Assembly (NCBI RefSeq): GCF_030704535.1
Contig: NC_081806.1
Span: 2,925,001-2,989,000, forward strand
Direction of reading: 5' to 3'
Source of the DNA: Vitis vinifera
Lineage: Eukaryota > Streptophyta > Magnoliopsida > Vitales > Vitaceae
DNA: 64,000 nucleotides
Translations under genes and position numbers: made by a program
Shown here: piece after piece, positions 12,674 through 24,630 of the stretch
Numbering within the stretch: position 1 is the first letter of the stretch
How the letters are laid out: each line of letters begins with the position of its first letter
The notes under the pieces: model-generated
What the model was told of the DNA's origin: nothing
What the model saw: only the letters and a program-made list of their open reading frames with translations
Databases searched by the model: none

Positions 12674-14568
12674 TAAATACTTCACCATAGATAATCATCA
12701 ATCATTTAATTTATTCAATTGATTCTTATGGTTTCAGCTCTCTTTAAGTTTGCCCAATAAGCAAATGATTAATAGTTGTTCAACTTGTCTCAATACACGC
12801 AAGATTGCGTGTGAAATTTTGAAAAGAAGCCATCAAGTTGAATTCTCTAAGCTGTTATTTCAATTTTTATGTCGCCCATCATGCAGCTATAGCTTGTTTC
12901 GTCATGAAAAGCATGGGCTCAAGGAGGGGAATTTTCATCCTTTCCCATGCTAATATAGAGGCATTTTATTGTCTCGACTGATTCTGTTTTGTGGAATTTG
13001 AAATACAGGATTCTTACAGGGTGTTTTGAGTAGAAAATTAAGAAACGAAAAGCATCTCACTAGTTTCATTATTTTAGTACCTTTTTTATTTGGACTAAAA
13101 ATCCTAAAAGAGTGGTTGGAGTATTGTTGAATGAGTCTTGTCTCCCAGTAGTTTCAGAGGAAATTTATTCCCATGTAACAACAACTATTATCTTGGCTGC
13201 TCCAATGTGGGTGTTTTTTTTGTAATTTTTTCAAGTGGGCAAATACTTGCTGTATGGTAGAGGACATTGGTTCTGGGTTCAATTTTTGCCATTGGATTAC
13301 TTGATGTTGATTATGGTGGGTGGGTGTGATCAGTATCCCCAAGTTTGGGTCCCATGGGAGTTTGTATGGCTCCATCGTGGAAAGGTTGTTCAAGGTTTAG
13401 GCCCTATGGAAAGTCCAAAGGCTTCAACTGGGAAAGGAAAACTAGTGCATTAGTTTTAGGTGGGAATTGTTATTATTTTTTAATAGGTTTGTATGTATTG
13501 ATTTTTGATGGGTGGAAAATCAAGGAATATTTTTTTTTAAAAAGAAAGAAAAAAGGACAAGAGGGATTTAATCGAAGTGTTGATATGCCTTGCAAGTTGT
13601 AAGAAGATTTAAACGACCAACAATTTGGTCTCCGGTTAACATAGAAAAAGCAAAGAAAAGTAATGCGTATTTCATCTTTATTATTTTTATCATCTTTGTA
13701 AACAAAAATGAGCACCAAATATTGACACATTGCTCACAGCTACTCTTTTCAACTTCAACCTTTATGGCCTATGTGACAAGTTTTCTAAAAAATCAAATCA
13801 AACTAGTGTCAACTTGGGTTGAACAAATTAATTTTTATTCATTGTTTTAAAAATAATTTTTATATATTTAAAATTACATATATATATATATATATATAAC
13901 CTTATTTTGATATTTTTAATGTGAAATTTGCATCTAAAAAAATATTCAGTATGAGATAGAGATTAAAAATTTATTAAAAAATAATTTCACAAAGATTTAA
14001 AATATAAAATATGAATTTTGTTTTCCCCCTTCCAATCAAGTAATCCAAAATTTGACCTCAAGAAATTACTTTTATTTAATCGTCCAAAATAGAAAAAAAA
14101 AAAAAAAAAAAAAGATTGTTTCTAAATTTTGAATTATTATTTTGATTTTAGAATATAAACTATCCAACACATGGATGTCTCATTTCTTACTCATTCCAGA
14201 GTATGTCTATATCTTTGGGTTAATGCGTAGGAAATACCTCTATACCACAAAAAGGAAACCATTTGGAATTTTCAGCACAAGCCAAAAGAAAAAGAAAAAA
14301 CACACAAGACTTCAGAATGTATCCTTGTTGTTTTGGTAATTTGATTTGATTTTGGAAGAAAAAAGCGAAGAATCAACACCCAAAGAAAAATTAATAACTA
14401 CCGCTTTCAGCCTATCAAAATTACTTCCAAAACCTCCAAAGCGGTTGTGCCTCACCAAGTGTTTGTGGTAATGCCCCACCGAATTTTTCATGTGACTTGT
14501 GTTTCTGAAAGTTGTTTTAGCCAACTACTAAAACGAAATTATCTTTTTTTATTAATGGGGTGTGATAG
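12674..14568. other. Intergenic region between the demethylase and YqgF-like genes
   Basis: The first few hundred bases are probably the 3' UTR of the demethylase gene. Beyond that I see no convincing coding region. It contains a (TA)n run at about 13877-13898, an A-run at about 14092-14114 and generally AT-rich DNA. Open frames at 13154-13453 and 13473-13730 are on both strands, lack family resemblance, and look fortuitous. The promoter of the next gene should lie at the right end, but no clear TATA box stood out. Confidence 0.6.
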
Positions 14569-17218
14569 ATGAAGTATGTGAAGCCAGTTAATTTGTTCCA
14601 TGATTTGCTGAAAATGAAAGCCACTGAACGAGGGCGTTTGCTGGGTTTGGATGTTGGTGATAAGTACGTGGGGTTAGCTGTTTCTGATCTTCATAACAAG
14701 ATTGCATCGCCCCTAAGGTAATCAGATAACTCTCTAGATGAAATATTTTTTGGGTTTTGTTTATGTTTATGATTTTATTATACATGTATGCAGTGTTCTG
14801 CTTAGGAAGAAATCAAACATTGATTTGATGGCCACTGATTTTCAAAGTTTGGTGAGTTTGCCCTTGTTGTCTTAGTATTTCTTTTTAATTTTTGTTTCAA
14901 GTTAGTTGGTGGAAGTTTGATCTTTAGATCTTGAAGGAATAATCCCAAACTGGAATCAGCAAATGCTTATCTAGTGGATGTTTGTTTTCTGCCAGTGTTA
15001 TCATGTTTAAAAATTTTATGCATTATTTTTGGGTATTACAATGTGATGGTATGACTTCCTCTGTGAAAATTGAATTTTCCATTTAGCATTCCAGCATGTT
15101 TTTGTTAGAGGGATAAGTGAGTGTGGCTGAGTTGATTCATTCAATAGTGATGGTACAGACATGGCAGATCCCTTTTGATCAGATCTTGTTTGATGTATGA
15201 CCCAAGTGGTTATAAGTTGTAACCCATGTGGATATCATTGTTGAGCAGCGAAAGATTTTGTAAATTTTATGCCAATGGTCAAACATGTAATTGGCTGTTG
15301 AATTTTTAGTTGTTACTTTTATTTCATGGCTCGATCATTGAAGTACTTGGATGCTTAATAAAGCGTTTTGGAGCAATTCTGTCAAATGACTAATGTGAAA
15401 TAACTGCTGTACTTTGAGACCTTAGATCATTATAAGGCTTGAACAAAATTGGTGGTCACAGCATGTACTAGTTGATGATATATTTTTGCCTGAAGGCAAC
15501 TTCACAATGACAAAGTGGAGAAAGCCTAAGCCTGGCTTAGTGTTTCTCATAAAAATAGCAAAAAAATACTACCTGTCATCATTGTTGGTCTCCTAGAGTT
15601 TTTTGTCTCGCCATACCCGTTTCTGAATTACATAAGATATGCAATAAGTGGCTAAATACCATGCATGATTATATTTGAAATTAAACATAATGTAAGGTTG
15701 TATTCAGAATGTTCATCTGGTCCAAATCCAAGTTACTGTGCCTCTTTTGTTTGCATGCAGATTTCAGACCTTTCTCTGGCAGGCTTCATTGTGGGCTACC
15801 CTTTTAATAGACAGCGGAGCTCTCCAACTGTGTGTTCTCATCTTATGAATAATTAGTTTACTCTCTAAGTTCCTCTCTAATCATGGTTACCATTCTTTTC
15901 AATAAGGCTGTGAACGTGAAAGTTTTCATCGATGATCTCTGTAAAACAGGAAAACTTGAAGGTGTAAGGTATACATATTGGGATGAGTGCTTTACATCAA
16001 AGGTAGATGCTTTGTAGCTAATCGAGGAATTTTTGAAGTTCAATATGGTATTTGTATTTTTCAAGGCAGTAGATATCACTTTGGGGCTCAAGCAGATGGT
16101 TTTTAACTTTCTGCTTCCTTCTTTCATGTTTTGAAGTTTGGAAATTAACGCTATAAACTGTCAGAAGCCTCATTTTGACCAAGTCAGAAGAAACTTTGAG
16201 TATTTGGTTTACTATCTTTTTATTATTATTCATGCCTAAATCTGTCCTCCCTTGCATTTATATATGATCCAAACAACATGGAATCTCTGATCTCCCTTGT
16301 TTTATTTCATAATTTTGGCATTGGCTGATGAGAATATTTATGATGATTTTTCTCAGAATGTGGAATTACTCTTAAAGCCTTTAAATTTGCATCCAGTGCA
16401 GTCGAAGACTATTCTTGACAAATTTGCTGCTGTTGGGATACTCCAGGTAATTACCCCTCTTCTTGTCTGTGCAACAGGCTCAATAGAATCCCTTGTGACT
16501 TTGTCTTGGTTCTCTTGAGACTCATTCAAAAAGCAAATTTGGGTAGGGCAAACTTTGACTTCCCCTGAAATTTGGATCTGCTCATATTGTTGAATATGCC
16601 ATTTTTAACACACAAGGTTGAAATGTCCCCATATAAAAATAAAATTAGATGATATGCCAAAATCTTGAAATACCTTATTTTGATCTAGTTTAAAGTGGGG
16701 AACAAGAGTACTTATTTCTGTGCAATCAAAAGGTGCAGTTGATTCGACTCAAATACTATGTAAACACAGTAGACTGATTTAATGTTTATAGGACACTTAA
16801 GAGGACCGATGAGTTCTTTTACATGATAGTCTGTTGATTGCAGCTAATTTTAATTGAAATAAAGACAGTCATAGAGGTGACTAATGTTTTGTCATGTTGA
16901 TTTCTAATCAGTTTTGATTTTTCAGTTTTTAAAATTTTTTAACTTGTTTCAAACTCTCAAGCACACCTTTGATAATGCTAGCTTGGTCTACATTACAGGC
17001 ACAGTTCCTTAATAGCTTAATCTTTTAGAAAATTTGGTAGCTTGACAAATGAAATATTAACCATTTTAGGATTTCATTCCAAGGCCAACCTGCTTTTAGG
17101 CTTGTTCTTGATTTCAATATTCCCTTCTTAAACTTTGAAGTTACATCCTGTATATTTTCATATTTGGCAGGGTTACTTGGACCATGTGAACAGGATTCTA
17201 AAGTCAAATCCAAAGTGA
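14569..17218 (+). CDS. YqgF/RuvX-type RNase H-fold nuclease-like protein
   Basis: Six exons (14569-14717, 14794-14851, 15761-15829, 15907-16002, 16357-16446, 17171-17218) give 169 residues. The order of motifs is that of bacterial YqgF/RuvX: LLGLDVGDKYVGLAVSD with the first catalytic Asp near residue 25, FIVGYPFNRQ, then RYTYWDECFTSK with the DE pair, and DKFAAVGILQGYLDHV containing the last expected Asp. Bacterial relatives process the 5' end of 16S rRNA and were once thought to be Holliday junction resolvases. The plant protein's role is not known to me. The N-terminus is short and basic (MKYVKPVNLFHDLLKMK) and may or may not target an organelle. The start is the first ATG in frame with the LDVG motif. 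Small exons and long introns are normal here. Confidence 0.82.
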
Positions 17219-19366
17219 TGAATATATCTAGTTTGTTTTGCATGAACAGGGTAGGGAAATATTGTAAACTATTGTATTTTCAATTCCAAAGCCCCTTTAT
17301 TTCATCTACTATGTCTTCTCTATCACTCAAAAACAGAGGAGTTACCTACAATGTCATCTTATGCTGTGATGAATGGAAAATAGCCAGCATTAACTAGACA
17401 ACTGGATTGTGATTTGGGAATTTACATGACTATTCAGATATATTTTCTTTTTCTTCCTTTGCTTTTGTTCAAAGTTACTCACAGCCTGTGATTGAAGGTT
17501 ACAAGTAGGCCATAATGCATTCTAACTATTACTCTGGATGGCAAATGGGCGGGTTTTCAGTTGAATGGACGGGTTTTTTTAGGTATCCAGTTGGACTTGT
17601 CATTATTCAAGGTTGTATAAACCCTAAACAAAGTGGGAGAGAGGCTTTAGAACCTGATTTGGGTTAAGGTCAAGGGATGGAATGGAACCATTCTGCTCTA
17701 GACATAATGTCATTTCACCTTGGCGCCTTCAAAATTAATCCAAGGTGATAAATAAAAAGAAATATTTTTTCTTAATTTGAGGTAGTTTAGTGCCTTTATC
17801 GGCCAAAATTCTTTAACCTCATTTTTATCAACTCTTCATCCTAAAAATTTGCTCTTTTCTCATTTGTTTCTTTTTCACAAGTTCCTTGCTTGGTGTAAGT
17901 GTTTTTAAGCTATAGTGCTTTAGTTGGAGAATCAATTAAGCTATGTTTGGGTCTAGAAAATTTGAAGGGAAATGCGAAGGGGAAAAATAATATATTTAAA
18001 TTCAATAAATTATTTTTATATATTACTTTAAACTCATTTCACTTGTTTTAATTTTTTTATATAAAAATTAATTAATTTAAAGATGCATAAATTTCAATTG
18101 ATTTTGAGAATAGTTTTAACATTAAAATAGATAACAACAAATAAGTTTAAAAAAAATACATAAATCACTTCAAACCATTTTTTAAGATTTTGAAATTTAT
18201 TTAGAAAAATACGTCTAAGTCATGATAAACATTTTTGATCTTATTAAAATAACTCCCAAACACACTGTTAAGGTTTTATGTTATTAAATATCTTTAATAC
18301 TTAAAAAATAAGAATAAAGTATTTTAGGTTAACAAAATTCATAATAAATTGTCTTTTAAGTCACTAAATATTAAATTTTTGAGTTTATTACAGACTAACT
18401 TAATCATTTTCTTTCTTCCATTTTTTGTTAGTCACAACTTTTGTCATCCCTCTTGCTTGCCTAACCCTTGAATTAACTAATGCCCTACCCTGAAACTTAA
18501 AACATTTTCAACCAAAATAAATATTTAGATTTTATTACTTCAATAATCTCTCACTGTATTTCATCAAACAATGATGCCTAAGCTAAGCAAGTTTGATAAA
18601 TTGCTTTACTAAATACTCACATGGTCTCAAACGATCCCTTTGTGAAATTTTTTACATGATATGTTATTGATTTAGTCAATGAAGTAAATACCCGAACAAA
18701 GAATTTTTATGTTTCATCCTTATTTTTTTTTTACAATTTAGGGTTTTCCCCATTTTTTAAAGAAAATTCGTGGGGAAAAAAGAAAGAATGAATCTTGGGT
18801 TTTTATTATGGTAAAATTTAATTTATTTGCTACAGGACACTAGATGAACCTAGAAATAAAAAAATAAAAAAATAAAAAATAAATAAAAAATAAAAAATCT
18901 CCAAATATAATTTCGAAATACGTTACAAACTACATTACAAGAAAGAAATAAAAAAATTGAGGAAAGTTTTGAATACATATTGGATTGAAAAGTAACTCAG
19001 TTAATGTGGTATCAATTGCTGAGAATCAAAAGGAAAGTTATTAATTTGAATTTGATTTGAAAATTAAAACCAAATCAACTAAGTTTGAGTTGCATGTTAA
19101 CAAGTTTATTATATTAAAAATAAATTGTAAATCACACTCTAAATACTTAATTTTTTTTTTCGGAATTTTCATTCCTGACAAACAGAATCCAGGGTTTTTG
19201 AAGGGCTCAAGAAAACACCTTCCACATTTCTTCTGACAAGTTTTCTTGGGAGTGTTGGGTCTCTGAAATCCAAGGTTTTTCTTGGGTTTAAGTTCAACCA
19301 ATCTGCAACTGCTGTTTAGAGTTCCGTGCTCGGTCCTGGTTGACCCAGATTCTGGTTTCTTTCTCC
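17219..19366. other. Intergenic region with AT-rich repeats
   Basis: No gene is seen. The left part may hold the 3' UTR of the YqgF-like gene. A likely MITE occupies about 17937-18265. Stretches at 18866-18897 are (AAATAAAA)-type low complexity. The last 200 bp before the next ATG are less AT-rich and are presumably its leader. Confidence 0.55.
17937..18265. mobile_element. Probable MITE
   Basis: The left end AAGCTATGTTTGGGTCTAG and the right end CTCCCAAACACAC are loosely inverted (TGTTTGGG/CCCAAACA), enclosing an AT-rich interior with no coding potential. Ends were judged by eye and no target duplication was established. Confidence 0.4.
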
Positions 19367-22300
19367 ATGTCTTCTTCTCCGCAGCGTCCAGAAATGGAGT
19401 CTGACCAGCCCTCTGCAGAGCCGGTGAAGAGTCCGAGAGGCAGACCCAAAAAGAATGGCTCCAAATCCTCGGGAATGGCGTCTCAGCCACTGCAGTTGAT
19501 GGCGCTGAAACGGCGCAGAGGCCGGCCAGTTGGGTCTGGGTGGAGGCAAAAGTTGGGTAAGTTTTCTTCTGTCTCTATCATCTTTCATTCAGGGGCTCGA
19601 TGATTTTCTGATACATACAGTCATGGTTTTGATTCCTGCATTTTCTCTTGGTTTGGTAGAGGGGGAAACCGAGGGAAATGGGATGAAAATTGCTTTGCTT
19701 TGCCGGCAGTTCAGATAAATATTGGTGGGTACTGTTTGGCCGTTATAAATAAAGAAAAGAAAATTCATGATTTTTGGGGTTTGATTATCTCAAAACAAAA
19801 TTTTAAAATTTAAATATAATTGAAATTAAAATTTTAATTTTTCTTTAATTTTCTTTTATGATCATAATTTTTTGGAATATTAAATCTATTTACTTTTTAT
19901 TTCATTAAAAAATGACTTAAAATTGATAACTATCATATAAAAAATATTATATAAAATGTAAAATCGATAAGGCATGCTTCGATACACTTCTTGTTTTTAA
20001 AAATAAAAAAATATCCTATTATAAGTATAAATTTATCTTATATCCTTAAAATTTATTTTTTAAATTTTTTAAAAATAATTTTTTTTTTATAAAAAGTAAA
20101 ATTGATAAAGCTTGTTTGGATACATTGGTTTTTTTTTTAAAAGAAAATTTTATATAAAAAGTATATACTTATATTACATCCTTAAAAATTACTTTCCAGA
20201 TTTTTAGTTTCTAAAAATCATTACATTTTCAATGTAAATTTCTAAGAATTATTGTATTTTATATAGACTTTATATAGAAAATGCATCCAAACGCATACTA
20301 TTATACTAACTTATTTATTTAATTATCAAATTAATTATTTATGTTAAATTTTATTTCTTAGTTTTTTTTAATTAAAATTAACCTTTATTATTTAATTATA
20401 AATTTTTATTTATATATTTGATTATTTATCGTATAATCATTCCCATTTTGTATAATAAATATTATATTTTTATTTAAATAACCAAAAACTGATAATTATC
20501 AAATTTATATATTTAAAACTAACCTCGTATTTTTCGCATGCGCTATAACCGCTTTTTAATTTTTTAAAAATTGTTGAGGGTTGACATCCTCCTTTTTGCA
20601 AACCCTGTGACACATGATAAATTTTTTGTTAGACCACTTAGGACATTGATAAGATACAAAGAAAGACTAATGCCCAATTATTTATCTTACAACTTCTCCG
20701 GGATTCCAATTTTGGTTGATTCGGTAAGGTTATGTTTGGTTTGGCAAAATGCAAGAGAAAAAATAAAAGGAAAGAAAATAAAAGTCAAAAAATTATTTTT
20801 ATATGTTATTTCAAATTCATTTTGCTTATTTTAATTCATTGATATAAAAATTAAATAATTTAAAAATGTATAAGTTTTTAATTAGTTTTAATTATATTTG
20901 ATTTTTTTTTGTATTTGTTTTTATAGGACACCCAATGTATGCAAAAATCATTTTTATAAGGTTATGTTTGGTTTAAGAAAAATGCAAAAAAAAAAAAAAG
21001 TTACTAAATAAAATGATTTTATCATATTTGGTTTCATTATAAAAAATATATAAAAAAAAATAAATATTATTAAAATTATTTTGAAATTTATATATTTTAA
21101 AGTTATTTAATCTTTGCATAAAGGAAAATAAGTGAAATGAATTTGAAGAAACATATAAAAATAATTTATTGGCTTTAAATCTATTTTTTATTTTTTTCAT
21201 ACATTTTTTCTATATTTTCTTTTGCTCGCAATTTTCTGAAAACCAAACATAACCTTAGCATTTTTTTTCTTTTCTTAATACTTTCGGAAAATCAAATACA
21301 ACCTTAAGGAAAACAATTTTCTCATGTTTGATTATATGAAAAATATCAACGAAAATTAAATATAATTAAAATTAGTTAAAAACTTATATCTTTTTAAATT
21401 ATTTAATTTTTATATCAAAAAATAAAAATAGATGAAATAAGTTTAAAATAATATATAAAAATAATTTATTACCTTTAAATTTATTTTTTATTTTTCTTTT
21501 GTTCCAAATTCCTCTCTATTTTCTTCCGGTTGCATTATTCCTCAAATTTTCCGGGACAAGCATAACCTAAAGAAACATGAACACAAACCATGTATCAATC
21601 CCCGTTACTCTGCAACTCAAAACAGGAACTCTATAACTGATTAAGTGCTGTATCTGATATGGTATGGGTTTGCTTCTGAGTCCATTGTATTTTTTGATAT
21701 CTATGTAATGTAGCCAAGTCTAACTTCTTTTTCTTCTTATTCTACTTCCTCTTCCAGCCAAAAGAGAAGTAGAAATGGGAAACGATCATCTGGTTTCTCC
21801 GTGTGGCCATGAAGATGGGTGTAGTGGCAGCCCAATCCAACAGCAAAGCCTGATTATGGATGTGCCCTTTCTCAAGAAGGTGTATCCCTCTGATGACATC
21901 TCAAATATGGGTGGAAGCAACTGTGCCAACGACACAAAGACGGTAAAAGTAGGCTCTTACTTCGTGAGTCCAAGCCTGTCTATGACACTGCAAGCCATCA
22001 TCAACAAGCATGGCGACATTGCAAAGGATTGCCAGCTCGAATCAGATTACATGCGGACGCCTGTTTTAGAAGGCATATGTAAGGTTGTTCAGGATCTTCA
22101 AAACATCCAATTCAATGAGCTCAAACAGCATCACTTGAAATCCTTCTATTCTGCTGTAAAAGACGCTGAACGCGTGAACTTGAATGTAAAGTGGCTTCAT
22201 CAGCGACTTGATGAACTGGTTCAGGCAGTGAATTCGATAAACCTCAAAGATTCAAAGAGAAAGAGCATGCAGAGGGTGGAATCTATAAAGAAAGCTTTGG

Positions 22301-22467
22301 AGTTGAAGAAGGTTCAGATGGAGGAAATTCAATCTAAAATTCAAGAATTGGAAGGGCAACTTGCATCAGAGACATTGGAGGAGGAAATACTGAACATCAC
22401 CGTCACTGACATTACATCTAAATACGAGTTTTTCGAACACAAGTGTCTGACTGATGGGTTGCTTTAG
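19367..22467 (+). CDS. AT-hook protein with PEARLI-4-like coiled-coil C-terminal region
   Basis: Two exons (19367-19556 and 21758-22467) encode 299 residues. Exon 1 carries two AT-hook cores (PRGRPKKN near residue 25; RRRGRPVGSG near 50), which in other proteins bind the minor groove of AT-rich DNA. Exon 2 carries GSYFVSPSLSMTLQAIINKH, LEGICKVVQDLQ and VKWLHQRLDELVQAV, followed by a Lys/Glu-rich coiled coil (about residues 215-265). This order resembles the C-terminal part of plant PEARLI-4/phospholipase-like proteins; DUF724 proteins have a similar tail. The biochemical role of that region is unknown, and the name phospholipase is not supported by any catalytic motif I can see. The 2.2-kb intron is packed with MITEs. 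Exon 1 resembles exon 1 of the AHL gene 5 kb downstream, with the same intron phase. Confidence 0.75.
19969..20302. mobile_element. MITE cluster in the AT-hook/PEARLI gene intron
   Basis: One element runs from AAGCTTGTTTGGATACAT (20106) to AATGCATCCAAACGCAT (20280-20298), with inverted ends. A related left end (GCATGCTTCGATACACTTCTTG) starts at 19972 without its own right end, suggesting a nested or partly deleted copy. The ends resemble those of the MITEs in the demethylase intron, so they may be one family. Confidence 0.5.
20724..21258. mobile_element. MITE family with TIR AAGGTTATGTTTGG (one complete copy, one partial)
   Basis: AAGGTTATGTTTGGTTT occurs at about 20724 and again at 20958. 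The inverted form AACCAAACATAACCTT lies at about 21241-21257. The unit from 20958 to 21257 therefore has good terminal inverted repeats; the 20724 copy appears to lack its right end or to be interrupted. Related but weaker ends follow near 21295 and 21560 (ACAAGCATAACCT). The interior is AT-rich. Confidence 0.6.
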
Positions 22468-23631
22468 ATCTTCCTCTGTAATGCCCTCTCCCTTTATGCA
22501 TCTCCAACACACACACACTCACTGCCTCTGCAAATATGGGTTGCTTTAGAATCTATAAGGGATAATTTCCTTGCTACCATAGATAGGTTGCTTCCAAGTT
22601 TTCATAATGAAAGAGTAGGCCAGGGTTCGCTCAATCTGATGATATTAAACCCCCAGTTGTTCACCTTTTTGCAGATGGAGTATGGAAGCAGAGCTATGGA
22701 TGAGCTAGAGCTGTAGTCATCACCTACCTGAAGGATGGAAGTGCATCAATCTCCACCTTTTGAAGAAGGAAGGCAAATTTTTTGGTATTTTTGGAGTGGA
22801 GCTCCTCCAATCTTACTAATCAAATCTATATGGATCATGCTCCTTCAGCCTATGGGCGAGGAGTGGCAGAATTCAGCCCTTCTTGTTTGGTATAGTTGTA
22901 TTGGATTAGTAGGCTTGATTGTGTAACATATGAATATTCAAACCTGTTTTCTCATGTTGGCTCCTTTCCGAAAAGAAAAAATTCTTTATACTGCCTACCA
23001 CTTTAGCTTTCCATAACAGCTTCATTCCAATGTCTTTCTTATAATGGAATAGCTTCCCAAAGTATTCATAGATGAACAGGAGGTTCTAGACAGAGTCACC
23101 AACCATCAAAGAAATTGCATACCGGTGGTGGGAGCATCTACCAAATTTCATATTTCATTATTTTATATCTTGCTCTCGTATCACAGGGCTATCAACGAGG
23201 CTTTTATTAAGCACCAAATCAATGGTCTTGAATTTTCCCTTGAATTATTGGGGAGTTGTTTGGGTACTCCCAACAGATTGCAAAGAATATTTTGAAGAAT
23301 ATTCAGATTCATTTGTCCTTCAAGAACTGTTTGAGAATCTCTCTTGGCACTCAATTTAAATCCAATTTTTGAAGCATACCCAAATGTATATTTAAGAAAA
23401 AAGTTGGCAAAAGAGAAGTTGAAAGTAGTCTAGGCATGTAAACAAATTGAAAGTGGGAACTTTAATTTAATTAATTAATTTATTTTTAATTTTTTTTATA
23501 TAGGATATGTAATTTGATAATGATTTTCAACTGGGTTTGATATTTATCTTTCATTTTCAGAATAGAATAAAAGTCCAACTTTGGGAGAATCCACAAGTCC
23601 CAACTTCCAAGGCAAAGACTATTTCTCGGCT

Positions 23632-23645
23632 AAACGACGTCGTTT
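23632..23645. promoter_or_regulatory. Perfect 14-bp palindrome AAACGACGTCGTTT
   Basis: AAACGACGTCGTTT is self-complementary, lies about 1 kb upstream of the AHL start codon, and has a one-base-per-arm relative (AAACGGTGTCGTTT) at 48601. Palindromes of this form are plausible protein-binding promoter sites, but no binding factor can be named from sequence. Confidence 0.4.
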
Positions 23646-24229
23646 ATGAATGTAGGATGACGCCACCTGCCCTCGTGTTCGGCAAAATGTATCTTTTCTT
23701 TATATTTTTTTTGCCTTTTCTTTTTTCTTTTGCTGTTTGAATTTTGTTTGCTTCTCGCCATAATCCACGACACTACGCTTTTCTCTCTCTCACTCTCACT
23801 GTTTCCATCTTAAAGCAAACTCATCGCAAAGTCTTTGTGCAATGTGTATAGATGTAAAGGGAGAAAAAGAAGTGGGCTCACTGCCCTAAGAAATAGCAAA
23901 CTGATAAGGACATGTTTGGTAGGGCACACATAGGACTGTCACTCCTCCAATGGCATCACTCTGGAGTACTGCTACTATTATACCCTCCTTTCTCCCCTAG
24001 TCAGAAACTCTCTCACCCCAACCCCAAACTCACTCCCCAAACAATAAAGAAAGAGGACTTCTCTTTTTCCACCTTTAATTCAAAAGCCCTCCCCATTTTT
24101 CTATTCACTTCTTTGTCCTTTTCCCACCTCTTTCACACCTCTTCCACTTCCCACTCCCATTTCCCCATCTGGGTTTTTCCTTTTTTTTTTTTTCTTCTGC
24201 TCTCTTTTGATGAACCTAATGTCGGTTTT

Positions 24230-24556
24230 TAGGGTTTCAGCATTGGTTTGTTCTCCATTGTAGTCTGGGTTTGACTGTTTTTGTTTTTGTTTCTTTTTTC
24301 ATTATAAGCTGTTACACATTTAGAGCAAAACCCTTGTTAAACCCTAGTTTTTGGAAATTTCTATTAGGTGTGTTTTCTGGCCGTCTCTGGTTCTCCTGCG
24401 GTTTGGGGTTTGAGATAGAGGGGTCTCAAGCTGGAGTATTTTCTTTGTTTAACATTTAAGGAAAAGGTATTCTGAAACCCTAGTTTGGAATTTCTCTTTG
24501 TGTTTTTGCCTTAGGGTGGTTTATGGAATCATTGGTTCTTTTGTAGATTTAGGGTT
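24230..24556. promoter_or_regulatory. Cluster of telobox-type motifs in the AHL leader
   Basis: TAGGGTTT at 24230-24237, AAACCCTA at 24339-24346 and 24475-24482, and TTTAGGGTT at 24548-24556 lie within 330 bp just upstream of the AHL ATG. Teloboxes in plant promoters are known binding sites of telomere-repeat-binding (TRB) and related factors and are linked to Polycomb recruitment and translation-gene promoters. A role here is inferred. Confidence 0.5.
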
Positions 24557-24630
24557 AGAGAGGCTTTGAGAATAAGGGTATTTTTTTTCTTTTCTTTTTT
24601 TGGGAGTGGCTATTTTTACTTAGTAAATGC

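Larger units (their letters stand above)
22468..24630. other. Intergenic region: 3' UTR of PEARLI-like gene and promoter/leader of AHL gene
   Basis: The first 450 bp probably include the 3' UTR of the upstream gene. The middle is unremarkable AT-rich DNA. From about 23760 the sequence becomes CT-rich (TCTCTCTCTCACTCTCACT), as in many plant promoters and leaders. I see no convincing gene here. Confidence 0.55.

Noticed and set aside
19340-19366. In-frame upstream extension of the AT-hook/PEARLI gene
   Set aside because: It would need a TTG start; the ATG at 19367 is the natural start.
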